Assembly: GCA_001275005.1 (NCBI GenBank)
Contig: JWZX01001563.1
Coordinates: forward strand, 1 to 29,633
DNA: 29,633 bases
DNA from: Chrysochromulina tobinii
Lineage: Eukaryota > Haptophyta > Prymnesiales > Chrysochromulinaceae
Direction of reading: 5' to 3'
Positions 9,301 through 15,877 of this stretch are shown piece after piece. The notes under the pieces are model-generated. The model was not told the origin of the DNA and did no database searches. It saw nothing but the letters and a program-made list of their open reading frames with translations. Numbering within the stretch: the first letter of the stretch is position 1; each line of letters opens with the position of its first letter. Made by a program: the position numbers and the translations under genes.

Positions 9301-9747
9301 AGTCCGATCAAGGCCGAAGCCCAGCCGCCCCTACCGGCCTCACCCCTGCTAGCGAGCAGCACGCGCGCCAAGAAGGGCGGCGAAACGCTCTCCGAATGGT
9401 TTGAGAAGCATAAGGACAGCTTCGGAGGCGGCGAGGCTGGCGGCAGACGGGGCGAGGGCTTCAGTTGCGAGACGGCGGCGCCACCGGCCGCGGGGACGTT
9501 GGCGGCACGGGCGGCTCCCGTTACGAGCATCGTGTCGGACAGCTCTGGCCAGCTCCGCATCCGTCGCCTTGCCACGTCCCAGCCCACATCGCCTTCCCAG
9601 GCCCACTCCCATGCCTCCTCGCACCGTGTCTCGCGTCCCGCTTCGCGTCCCGCCTCCCGCCCCGCCTCCCCCCCCAAAAAAAAAAGAAGGCGTAGCCCGC
9701 GATGCCGCAGCCTTGGTCGAGGCCATCGGTTTGGTAGTAGGTGGTAA
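3370..9747 (+). CDS. Giant Sfi1-like centrin-binding repeat protein, 3'-truncated chimeric copy
   Basis: Open frame of 2125 residues. Residues 1-2100 are identical to the N-terminal 54 percent of the 3914-residue protein at 15878-27622. After 9670 the frame runs into foreign DNA and adds about 25 residues, beginning PPKKKRRRSPR, before TAA at 9745-9747. It keeps the first three Trp-repeat blocks (about residues 140-925, 1000-1305 and 1685-1910), the FG/FD-rich segment (about 1388-1461) and the coiled coil (about 1513-1591). It lacks the two later repeat blocks and the NDAFGAH arrays. The true start may be Met52 (ATG at 3523), because 3370-3520 looks non-coding. It may be a pseudogene, a new chimeric gene, or an artefact of a false join. 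Confidence 0.7.
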   Translation: MEILFTNVHFSRVRTDSRFHEKRVSAFTLHSQRTFALPAPPLPVVGSGEPSMLRERPSSQAEPSSSRTHALVSLDQFGRSGVTASSSSLITSASMPALLPSARRHLPEDAADALDWRLSVMQQLLLSGSTQLAARQSAAEETVRTILFRWRYRDEFLALQSLKANAKRERLLYGGVLAVLPSRRGRMLEALFTMRGAAAAAPSGTALRSLIARVRSCSLARALEAWQLDAESARVRATGRRAMLARVLSSLLAAARRAAAAQHASLVCAQASSQEALSAWREALPALRAERADRCARREHREHARRRAQQCAWSRFRYEQRVASHSHSPGHSRLAVRVGWSRWRRRWAAGAARVDRYLRLMNMANGTSAARLFARWSARVAARTARDDSSAQAAVMHFVATHRATFAHWRTRVAEWTTREVFFGQAAVVYVRTTHRAAWRHWKQHAWSEYQRRTLRASLETQSRRFLWRRLCRAIGAAAQRRRMRSTAARAQARREWSRLCAALHASGRCARAGRLGAEGAEAARLATLRSAWEGLADAASTHVRADVAFACVRAATLGKALRGAWERLHLYSSAWVQIRLMVVVRGCMHALHRWILSAAARATARQVAQAGAAHARRVRLCVGLGSWCDQHGQRRWHESRQRVAAARVHEASFERHARAALLCWRRHRTSRVHAAVARRHAAAAEAARAVHTWRECMRGAGPRSALAEAAYSAHTRRALLSALLLWRAVVAQRHAAAIVAQNHRSRARAQKMAVIRRWCLVTTLAAAACVVAHRHRWRAEARVMAEWRFNVTWNDAAAALMRRTVVPRAQRLAAALASALEYWATLVMVEHGTYIMRGQRFARRAWVRFCAGSAEVGAERSLYAAACTQHQHLAWHQWRAGSAAHAVRQQQRREQRQRAGQHLASARLRDWRASALWHAHWAEVDRALSSSASGTATPRAILAAGTATPLATTRAAPSALPPSPPLMMWSPAQPAPLPALASPSRSSTSAFALTPLQSLRERRERRERHQAWALWRRSAAAAAQLQRLWRRQDDSSLQRALASWQALTDEVSTRRGATGAVVGARERRQQLSVFLCWKLQVRCTTSKVIVQLRQRQWRLREQLMRWRRETARRAVAFAIRRRHAWREKARVVHRWRAYVSLRHASHELHAQAAGPLARKHRAATAGALAEWRYEVTLAAASCVVRHRSRWRLYDRLLRQWRTHLALTKAADAVQERAYAACERRLSAVTNDALHQWADLARADRAVIVVEQQRRGRRALGVWAANGAMVSAETDQHEGLLALAEAHLRLSRLRAWAAIARHQAARREEAAARASPAEAALAAMAEVLAAAHVAAGLGLDTSAPSTAPVTPAPATVPATPAPSTPAAAAPFSAGISPAFYPASGAFSDAPTFEASAFGEASFGQATPTFDEGPAFDDAAPCGEAFAFGQASAFGEPPAFDESAAFGQAFAFDDAAPFDEAAAAAALDAADAFGAAASSFSTIASWAARGDAAAFEPVPPKQPPPQPSSPLPPPSREKEALEVARGAMLELEAVRRDYTAAQALAARELEGREEANARASARALVEQRERLRAEFEQEKEAALATVRRQSEAMQSPAPVALAQEAAKGEGGRGRATEALAPEAARQQDRPFATDAPEVAILLKSTPEVVSLQETVEEAADTRGGRALGGDDSFDDESSDDGLSTFAELRMGWRRWAAATKAARAQVVVVLLRRRCALAAALRHWAVVMEAAKHRRHLVLGTALGAWREWTAAEVHRGVLRSLAARHLLAAMTMERRTARRSALRRWGCVVSLALRRHAAARLAPSTLKRRAVQHWRREAHVWAEWQHLAMRCDRALARAMLRLWRRASVQWRRATLVLVAVMRRSALASAVLAIGWWSGWSRTESVVRVWRERLLVTRARRMLLVWRVRGAEEDAIEATLRAGLTSGSRAASPAAFHVSAALGDSPVLLLGAGPTLALAPGLAPSHADSLGDGDGHRCSPIKAEAQPPLPASPLLASSTRAKKGGETLSEWFEKHKDSFGGGEAGGRRGEGFSCETAAPPAAGTLAARAAPVTSIVSDSSGQLRIRRLATSQPTSPSQAHSHASSHRVSRPASRPASRPASPPKKKRRRSPRCRSLGRGHRFGSRW
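3406..3417. promoter_or_regulatory. 12-bp perfect palindrome upstream of the Sfi1-like gene (copy 1)
   Basis: GTCCGTACGGAC is self-complementary over 12 bases. It sits in a short stretch of lower GC (about 3370-3520) with T- and A-runs, unlike the coding DNA on either side. That suggests a leader or promoter rather than the first codons of the giant protein. Binding by a dimeric regulator is a guess from symmetry only. Confidence 0.3.
9668..9685. other. Duplication breakpoint: C8-A10 homopolymer junction
   Basis: Eight C (9668-9675) are followed by ten A (9676-9685). The first two or three C belong to the duplicated segment, and everything from 9671 onward is unlike copy 2. The left flank is a C-rich coding repeat (RPAS units). 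The right flank is the interrupted end of a minus-strand coding fragment. A two-part homopolymer exactly at a join is unusual and is typical of either end-joining with added bases or a false assembly join. Confidence 0.85.
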
Positions 9748-10045
9748 AGGTGGAGAGGGTTTGGACGAGGGTGGGGCCGGGGGTGGAGTAGAAGAGGAGG
9801 AAGTAGGTGAGGGCGTCCGCATCGGGGGCGGAGGCGTGCTCGTCGTGGATGTGGTGGAGGAGGGTGGCGTGGACGGCGCAGCGGGCGATAGAGGTGTGGG
9901 CGTTGACGACGTCGAGTAAATGGTGGATGAAGTGGGGGTAGCGCTCGTTGATGAGCTGCATTTGGTGGACGGCGGTGTCGCAGCCTGCAGGGGAATTGCC
10001 CTGTTTTTGGGACGTCAAAGGTCCGTCACGTTCACGTTCACGCAT
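9671..10045 (-). pseudogene. Orphan coding fragment of unrecognised protein, cut by the duplication junction
   Basis: The minus strand is open from ATG at 10045 down to the junction, and codons from about 9984 down to 9686 end overwhelmingly in C or G, like the real genes here. The translated piece, from MQLINERYPHF (ATG at 9961), is rich in His, Leu and Thr and has normal complexity. I do not recognise the family. The change in character near 9984 coincides with an acceptor-like CCCCTGCAG/G, so the real unit may be an internal exon at 9671-9984 of a gene whose 5' exon I cannot identify. The reading frame then runs into the C8-A10 tract (read as Phe and Gly codons) and antisense Sfi1-like DNA, which is not its natural continuation. 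Confidence 0.5.
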
Positions 10046-10808
10046 GCATCTCAGCTTCTATAAACCCCGTCTCTCTACATCTACAAGTAACATGTAACAT
10101 TAGGAATAGATTTATATGAGGCTGTTTCACACCTTTCACTCGCGTACTTTTCTAGAGCTCGAGCCTCGACACGACGATCGGACCATGCACCGACATTGCT
10201 GTCACTCTCACCAAATTGAATAGGAAATTGTCAAGAAATGTGTGCGGTGTGCGGCAGTGAGCCGCTGCCGCCGGCGCACGCCGCCGCGGCTTAGTCGCCG
10301 CTAGAGAACCTTTATAAAATGTTAATCATCTTAGTATCATCAATGAGTATCATACGGTAACATCGAAGGTATTTATAACATAGTATCATACGGTAACGTC
10401 CGTGCCTCACGGAGCGGTGGTACGAACCGGTGCGAGCGTCTCTCTCACCGCAGCGGCTCTCACAGGCCGAGAGAGATGCACGCAGTGAACGCAGATGAGA
10501 TAGCTACAGTAGATATGCGACGGCCGTCACTGGACAGTCACCGAGTCACGCAACCGAGGGCGCCGAGCGCATGCGCAGTGGGTTCTGGTCCCGACAAGAG
10601 CAGCACATCATGGTGGCACAAGGCTCCCTCCTTATTCGGCGCACCGTCCTCCCGCGGCGCCTCGCCTCCACGCTCGTGTGCACGCCACCCTCGGTTCGGC
10701 ACGCCCCCCTCAAAGGCTCTCTCCCTCGAGCAGGCGTGCGCGAGGAGCGTGGGACATCCTCCCGATGGGGAGCCGCCCTATGGGGAGCCGCCCTGTGGGG
10801 ACCCTCCT
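10046..10808. other. Intergenic spacer, AT-rich then GC-rich, with short repeats
   Basis: No supported gene. 10046-10400 is AT-rich, with TATAAA at about 10058 and several TATAA-like stretches, and probably includes the 3' flank of the minus-strand DUF1336 gene and the upstream flank of the orphan fragment. From 10400 to 10808 GC rises. An imperfect 15-bp tandem repeat (ATGGGGAGCCGCCCT, about three units) lies at roughly 10765-10806, just beyond the DUF1336 stop. Open frames on the plus strand here are antisense or composition-driven. Confidence 0.5.
10333..10397. repeat. Short direct repeats AGTATCATACGGTAAC
   Basis: The 16-mer occurs exactly at 10346-10361 and 10382-10397, a 36-base period. 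Its first eight bases also occur at 10333-10340. All lie in an AT-rich spacer. It may be a degenerate minisatellite or protein-binding sites; nothing identifies a function. Confidence 0.7.
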
Positions 10809-11702
10809 TTAGCTCGGCAGCACACCCTCCTTGGCGAGGCCGATGAGGTCGAGATTGCGCGCCTTGCAAGCGATAAAGCAGCGCTCGTCGAGCTCGTCGT
10901 CCTCACGCCCCTCGATGGTGAGCGCGCAGTGCAGCTCAAAGGCGCCCACACCCGGCAGCAGGTGGTGCATCCCCTTGCGGGTGAGGAAACCGAACCGGAA
11001 CAGATTCATCGTGATCTCGATGTAGTCGTCGCCCCGGGTGATCGATCCAGACTTGGTGATGAGCGCGGGCTTGCCATTGTACCCCTCGAGCCAGCTCGGA
11101 AGCCCCACTGTCTTGACGTTCTCGATCCACGGGATGATCTTGAGGCGCTCCTTGACGTCGATGTCGCCCGACGAGGGCAGCACGCCCGAGGGCGCGTTCT
11201 CGATGAAGCGCGCGAAGAGCTTCGCGGCATTCGAGCCCTCGTCTCGCCATTCCTTGAGCGACGCGCCCGTCGCCGTGTACACCGTCACGACCTGGAAACA
11301 CGGCCCGTCGAGCACTGCCTTAGCAAGAGGGTTCATCGAGGGCTCGCCCTGCGGGATGACTATGTTGATTATCAAGCGGCGCGGCAGGCCGCTCTCGTTT
11401 GACGCGTCCTTGTCGGGCGGCGGCGGCAGCGTGAGGTGCTGCGCCGTGTGGAAGCAGATGCTCTGGCGCTTGTGCAGGTCCATCGTCACCGGCTGGTAAA
11501 TGTGCGTGAGCGAGTTCGTCTTCTTGCCATTCTTCTTGTAGTTTGGACCTGTCCGCAGCTGGAAGAAGGTGCCATCGCCGCTGAGGAACTCGAGTTTCGT
11601 TCCAGCCGTGGTGCACCCGAATGTGGAGGCCGACGGCGGCGGTGGCGGCGGTGGTGGCGGCGGCGGTGGCGGCACCTGCGGCAGCGCGCTCTGGCCTTCC
11701 AT
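10809..11702 (-). CDS. Stand-alone DUF1336 / EDR2 C-terminal domain protein
   Basis: 297 residues from ATG at 11702 to TAA at 10809-10811. After a short lead there is a run of 13 Pro (about residues 11-23, encoded by GGC/GGT repeats on the plus strand). From about residue 44 the sequence follows the EDR2_C pattern: an opening like GTFFQLRTGPNYKKNGKK, then LIINIVIPQGEP near 110, a KIIPWIENV segment, a DDYIEITMNLFRF segment, and a C-terminal LTIEGREDDELDERCF acid patch. In plants this domain sits behind PH and START domains in ENHANCED DISEASE RESISTANCE 2, which binds lipids; here neither is present. A lipid-related role is inferred from family. The frame extends past the ATG to a non-ATG codon at 11723, which I did not use. 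It is divergent from the TMEM198-like gene, 128 bases away. It lies outside the duplication, so only one copy is seen. Confidence 0.87.
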   Translation of the reverse strand: MEGQSALPQVPPPPPPPPPPPPPSASTFGCTTAGTKLEFLSGDGTFFQLRTGPNYKKNGKKTNSLTHIYQPVTMDLHKRQSICFHTAQHLTLPPPPDKDASNESGLPRRLIINIVIPQGEPSMNPLAKAVLDGPCFQVVTVYTATGASLKEWRDEGSNAAKLFARFIENAPSGVLPSSGDIDVKERLKIIPWIENVKTVGLPSWLEGYNGKPALITKSGSITRGDDYIEITMNLFRFGFLTRKGMHHLLPGVGAFELHCALTIEGREDDELDERCFIACKARNLDLIGLAKEGVLPS

Positions 11703-11830
11703 ATTGGCCTTTGCGCCACGCAATTCATATTCTTAGCGGCCCCATCCCCTCACAACACCTAATCCGCGTGCCCTGCCGATAGCGGCCTGTATTAATCCGT
11801 CACAAGAACTCAGTTCACACCCCCTTCCTG
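11703..11830. promoter_or_regulatory. Compact divergent promoter of DUF1336 and TMEM198-like genes
   Basis: 128 bases lie between divergent ATGs. The octamer TAGCGGCC occurs twice, at 11734-11741 and 11780-11787. A TATTAAT lies at about 11790 on the plus strand. No canonical TATA box can be claimed. Both genes' core promoters must fit here unless one initiates inside its neighbour. Confidence 0.45.
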
Positions 11831-13153
11831 ATGGCGCCTCTCTCCCTCGACATCCCTTTCGAGGGAGGCAGCGGGAGCTCCCCAGAAGCCACCCCCACCA
11901 TTTCCGCGGACCTCTTTGCCGTAGTCACCCTCCTTGTCGGCCTCGTCTTGCTCTTCGGCGGCCACAAGTTTTTCAGGGTCTTCCTCGGGCTGACGACCTT
12001 TGTCATCGTGACCGGCGGCGTGGGATACGTGCTGCTCTTCCAGTCGAACAAGAATATCATGCCTGAGTGGGCCTATGCGCTCATTGCCGTGGGCATCGGT
12101 CTCGGCACGGGCATCTTCTGCTCCTACGCCGTCACCCTCGGCCTCTTCCTGGGCGCGACCATCTCGGGCGGGGTGGCCGCTGCGCTGCCGCTGCGGCTGG
12201 TCGCGCCCAGTATGGCGGGCCCCGTCCGCCTCGCACTCATCGTCGCCAGCGCCGCCCTCTCCGCGGCCGCCACCCTCTTCATGCTGCACAAGTGCCGCAC
12301 ACCCGAAGACGAGGACGGCGCCATGCCGCTGACGGAGGCGCAGCGCAGGCAGAAGATCCGCGCGATCTACGTGCGCCGCGTGGTCACCGCGGTCGTGACC
12401 TCCATCATGGGCGCCTACTTTATCGTCCACGGCCTCAACACGTGGTGGCACGATGGCGATGCAGACGACGAGAGCGCCTTGCAGGTGCCCGCGCTCCTCA
12501 ACCCGTCGCACACAATGCCTGCGTGTGGCTCGAATTGCATCGGGCTCGAGATCTTGTGTGCGGTGCTCCTGCTCGCCGGTCTGGCCGTGCAGCTCTACTC
12601 CCTGTGCCGCAAGCCACGCCCGGGCACCGAATTCGCCGAACTTCAAGAGCCGATGGCGCTGCCGTCGGACCAGTCCGCGGGCGGGCGGGCGGGCCCCGGG
12701 CGTGGCTCCCAATCCGCGCTCGCGCAACGAATGCGCTTCAAGTACTGCGGCGGCGCTTCGGCATCGACGGCGCCCGTGCACACCGCTACCTCGGTCACGA
12801 GTTCCTCTGGCGCCTTTGAGCGCGCGGGCGTCTTGCCCGCCGGCAACGAGGCGCGCCCACGACAACGCTCGAACCGCGGCAGCGCGGGCAGCGCCGGCGA
12901 GGCGGCGCTCACGACTCCCTCGTCCTCTTGGGACCGCAACGCCGCGCTGCCCAGCGACGATCCGTGGGCCAATATGGGTGTACGCCAGGCGGGGGCACCG
13001 TCGACGCCACGAACTCCCGGTGCGGAGTATGCGCCGCCCGTCGTGCCGGGGGGCGCCGTCGTGCCGGGGGGCGCGGGTGCGGCGCCGGTGCAGCCTGCGG
13101 GCGCACAGTGGCCGCCCTCTCACCCTGCCTGGCCGCCGCGAGACGACGACTAA
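11831..13153 (+). CDS. TMEM198-like (DUF4203) seven-transmembrane protein
   Basis: 440 residues, intronless. Hydrophobic segments lie at about 26-44, 47-70, 80-98, 101-119, 132-152, 183-203 and 237-258, giving seven membrane spans. A conserved-looking GHKFFRVFLGLT sits between the first two, as in TMEM198/DUF4203 proteins. A charged loop (about 155-180) separates spans five and six. The tail from about 260 is disordered and rich in Pro, Ala, Gly and Ser, with two VVPGGA units. Animal TMEM198 has been linked to Wnt receptor signalling, but that role cannot be assumed in an alga; a plasma-membrane or endomembrane protein of unknown function is the safe reading. The start at 11831 is the first ATG after the divergent promoter. 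Codons 227 onward are also present at 1-645. Confidence 0.8.
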   Translation: MAPLSLDIPFEGGSGSSPEATPTISADLFAVVTLLVGLVLLFGGHKFFRVFLGLTTFVIVTGGVGYVLLFQSNKNIMPEWAYALIAVGIGLGTGIFCSYAVTLGLFLGATISGGVAAALPLRLVAPSMAGPVRLALIVASAALSAAATLFMLHKCRTPEDEDGAMPLTEAQRRQKIRAIYVRRVVTAVVTSIMGAYFIVHGLNTWWHDGDADDESALQVPALLNPSHTMPACGSNCIGLEILCAVLLLAGLAVQLYSLCRKPRPGTEFAELQEPMALPSDQSAGGRAGPGRGSQSALAQRMRFKYCGGASASTAPVHTATSVTSSSGAFERAGVLPAGNEARPRQRSNRGSAGSAGEAALTTPSSSWDRNAALPSDDPWANMGVRQAGAPSTPRTPGAEYAPPVVPGGAVVPGGAGAAPVQPAGAQWPPSHPAWPPRDDD

Positions 13154-13724
13154 GGGACACTCCGGGGAGGGTCAAGTAAGACGGGATGTGTGCTCGCGCG
13201 CGACGTGACCTGGACGTGACATGATGTGCATGTCCCTCTGCTCGGCAATGGGCCACGAGCGAACAGCGAAGGCCACCGTGAGCGAAGGCCTTGGCGCTTG
13301 AAGGCCATGAGGACGCCGTAGGAGCGCCGTGGCAAGACGAGGTAGTGCAGATCTCACCTATGGTGCAGATCGACCGGCTCAAAACCGGACCGCGCCCGCA
13401 CAACGCTCGTGCGCCCACACGCACGACGCGCCTGCGCGTGCGCCATGTGTAGGTAGCTCGGTCAGTTACAAATCTCTCTGCGCGTGTGCCCGTACCCGCT
13501 ACCGGCTACCCGCGCCGCATACGTGTGGTGCTGGGCCGTGCCCGGTGGCGGCCGTGCGACTCTCTGGAGACAGTGGACCGTCGTGAACAATCAAAATATT
13601 GCTTTCCCACGACAGACGACGCACGTCAGAGAGTGTGCAGGTCTCGGCTCTCGCCACACCTGAGCCGGCGTCGGATTGTCACATCTCTCGCCTCGTGTCG
13701 TCAGCTCTCGCACGCGCGCAGGTA
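13154..13724. other. Intergenic, 3' ends of convergent genes (copy 2)
   Basis: Identical to 646-1216. No gene seen. The potential hairpin falls at 13580-13613. Confidence 0.6.
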
Positions 13725-14624
13725 TCACTGCTTGGACGCATCCGGCTTGGGCGCATCCGGCTTGGGCGCATCCGGCTTGGGCGGCGCGCTCTTGGTCGTA
13801 ACGGTGCGCGGCCGGGGTGAGATCATCATGATCATCGTGGTGCCCATCACCTTGGGCGTCGCGTCGAGCACTCCGAACTCCTCCAGTTCTTCTGCGAGCC
13901 GCACCATGATATCACGCCCCACGTCCGCGTGCGTCACCTCGCGCCCACGGAAGAGCATCGAGAACTTGACCTTGTCGCCTGACTGTAGGAACTTGATCCC
14001 CTGCTTCTTGCGCACCTCGTAGTCGTGGTCGCCGATCTTGTACGACAGCTTGAGCTCCTTGAGCTCCGACTTGCCGCGCGCCGCCGCCTTTTGTTGATCC
14101 TTCTTCTTCTTCTCGAGCGCGAAGCGGTACTTGTCGTACGAGACGATCTTGCACACGACCGGTTCCGCCTTGTTGGCGATGAGCACCAGGTCGAGCTCGC
14201 GCTCCGCGGCCGCCGCCAGCGCCTCCCGCTTGCTCATCACGCCGAGCAGCTCGTCGGTGCCACCACCGACATCCACCAACACGCGCATCACATCGTGCGG
14301 AATTTTGTCGTTGATGGGCGTCGTGTCCTTCACCGGCGGTGGCGCATTGTAGCCGCGGCCGCTGCCGCTGCTATCTCTTTTCACCGGTGGTCGAGGCGAG
14401 TAGCTGGGGCCACCGCCGCGCTGCATACGTGGCTCCGCTGCACGGCACCGCGAGGGCAAGAGCGCCGGAACGGCAGTCTGCTGGTGCCGCTGCACCACGG
14501 CACCTGCCGTGAGCGATCCCACCTGTGGGGCCAGGTTCACCAACAGCAGCAGCAGCGAGAGCGGCGACGGGCGTGGCCTCGTGGCCATCTCGCAGGAGCT
14601 TGTGGGCTGCATGGAAGTGCTCAT
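13725..14624 (-). CDS. infC: Translation initiation factor IF-3, probably plastid-targeted (copy 2)
   Basis: Sequence-identical to the gene at 1217-2116, including leader, both IF-3 domains and the PKPDA C-terminal repeats (15-bp units near 13736-13783). No disabling change is visible, so both copies could be expressed if the duplication is real. It is convergent with the TMEM198-like gene and divergent from the EEP gene. Because copy 2 sits in unbroken context, this is the copy I would treat as the reference locus. Confidence 0.93.
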   Translation of the reverse strand: MSTSMQPTSSCEMATRPRPSPLSLLLLLVNLAPQVGSLTAGAVVQRHQQTAVPALLPSRCRAAEPRMQRGGGPSYSPRPPVKRDSSGSGRGYNAPPPVKDTTPINDKIPHDVMRVLVDVGGGTDELLGVMSKREALAAAAERELDLVLIANKAEPVVCKIVSYDKYRFALEKKKKDQQKAAARGKSELKELKLSYKIGDHDYEVRKKQGIKFLQSGDKVKFSMLFRGREVTHADVGRDIMVRLAEELEEFGVLDATPKVMGTTMIMMISPRPRTVTTKSAPPKPDAPKPDAPKPDASKQ

Positions 14625-14839
14625 CCCACTGCGAGATAGTTTTATTCACCGAGATGGAGGCCCTGTGTAAGACAAGCTAATCGAAGTCTTGCTTCTCTAA
14701 TTCTTTTGATGGCCCTGCCTGCTCTCGCATTTCTTTTTTTCTCAGGCACACTTCGCCGAGCCTCCTCGATTCCGACGACCATCCCCGATGAAAGGCCCAT
14801 CTTCCACGCCATTGGCATATCCGCCAACTCCGTGAAGTC
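14625..14839. promoter_or_regulatory. Shared divergent promoter of IF-3 and EEP genes (copy 2)
   Basis: Identical to 2117-2331. The possible 5'-leader intron of the EEP gene falls at about 14667-14745, with the polypyrimidine tract and CAG ending at 14745. Confidence 0.5.
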
Positions 14840-15874
14840 ATGGCACAGGAGCGGTCAGAGTCCGAGCGAAGTCGCTTGCTGTCCTCAGAGTCACCGCCGC
14901 TTTATGATCCGCAAGCGCGCCCGCTCAAGGTGTTAGTGTGGAACATTCAGTTCGCCGCTGGGACCGCCTGCCACTTCTTTTATGAGGGTGGCAGTCTAGT
15001 GAGCGTACCCAAAGCGGCGACCGTTTTCGACACGCTGGACGTTCTGGCTGAGATCATCGCTGCGCACGATCCAGACGTTGTGCTGCTCCAGGAGGTTGAT
15101 CGCAACTCGCGCCGATCATGGTACATTGACCAGCACGCAGAACTCTGCAAACGCCTCCCACTGTACGTCGCAGCTGCCTCGACGTGGTATTGGCAGGTCC
15201 CATGGGTGCCCACGCCGCTGAGCCTCGGTGGCGAGATGCTCGGCCGTGTTGACGTGCACCTCTCCGTGCTGAGCAAGTATGCGATCTCGAGCGTGCGCCG
15301 TGTGGCCCTACCGGCCATCCGCTCCGACGGCTGCTGCACACGGCTCTTCAACCTGCGGCGGGCAGTACAGCACATCACGCTCGCGACCGCCGACGGCGTT
15401 CCCGTGCACATCCTGCACACGCACCTGTCCGCCTTCACCAAGGGCGACGGGACGGTCGAGGCGCAGGTGGCGACGCTGCGTTCGCTCATAGCCGATGCTG
15501 GTCCTCGATGGATGCTTGCGGGAGACTTCAACGCACTGCCGCCGGGCGTCAAGGCGACCGGACTGACCGGTCAGGCGGCGCTCGAGTACCCAGCGGCGCT
15601 CGACGAGGTGCCTTCGCCAATCGCCCCACTCTTCGACATCGCCATCTCCGCCATCCCACTCACGGACCTCACCGATCCGCATCGGCGAGCCGAGCACTTG
15701 ACATGCAAGTACTTTGGCTGCTCGACGGCCGAGGTCACGCTTGACTATCTCTTCCTCGCACCGGCCGCGTGGGCGGTAGAGCAGGCGCGCGTCGCACGCG
15801 ACGCCCGATGGCCTTCCGACCACGCTCCGATCGTCGCGCGACTGCGTTCAACGCTGCAGCCTCGAGGCTGCTGA
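14840..15874 (+). CDS. Endonuclease/exonuclease/phosphatase (EEP) family hydrolase (copy 2)
   Basis: Sequence-identical to the gene at 2332-3366 and intact, with all EEP motifs retained (Asn of the WNIQ motif, Glu of LLQEVD, GDFN, LDYLF and SDH). The frame closes with TGA at 15872-15874, three bases before the first ATG of the giant Sfi1-like frame. Its 3' UTR must therefore overlap the leader or first codons of that gene, and the two might be read through or share regulation. Substrate is unknown. Confidence 0.9.
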   Translation: MAQERSESERSRLLSSESPPLYDPQARPLKVLVWNIQFAAGTACHFFYEGGSLVSVPKAATVFDTLDVLAEIIAAHDPDVVLLQEVDRNSRRSWYIDQHAELCKRLPLYVAAASTWYWQVPWVPTPLSLGGEMLGRVDVHLSVLSKYAISSVRRVALPAIRSDGCCTRLFNLRRAVQHITLATADGVPVHILHTHLSAFTKGDGTVEAQVATLRSLIADAGPRWMLAGDFNALPPGVKATGLTGQAALEYPAALDEVPSPIAPLFDIAISAIPLTDLTDPHRRAEHLTCKYFGCSTAEVTLDYLFLAPAAWAVEQARVARDARWPSDHAPIVARLRSTLQPRGC

Positions 15875-15877
15875 TCG

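Larger units (their letters stand above)
1..9670 (+). repeat. Copy 1 of a 9.67-kb direct segmental duplication
   Basis: This stretch reappears at 12509-22178 with a constant offset of 12508 bases. Coding and non-coding parts match and I found no mismatch in the stretches compared. The left limit is the window edge, inside the TMEM198-like gene, so the repeat may extend further left. The right limit is sharp: base 9671 is C where copy 2 has G at 22179, inside a C-rich 12-bp coding repeat. It carries a 3' part of the TMEM198-like gene, whole IF-3 and EEP genes, and about 54 percent of the Sfi1-like gene. Perfect identity through intergenic DNA means either a very recent event or an assembly artefact. 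Confidence 0.97.

Noticed and set aside
10476-11402. 308-residue plus-strand frame
   Set aside because: Mostly antisense to the DUF1336 coding region, which has a recognisable domain on the minus strand.
11810-13123. 437-residue minus-strand frame
   Set aside because: Antisense to the seven-TM gene; Arg/Gly/Glu-rich without recognisable features.
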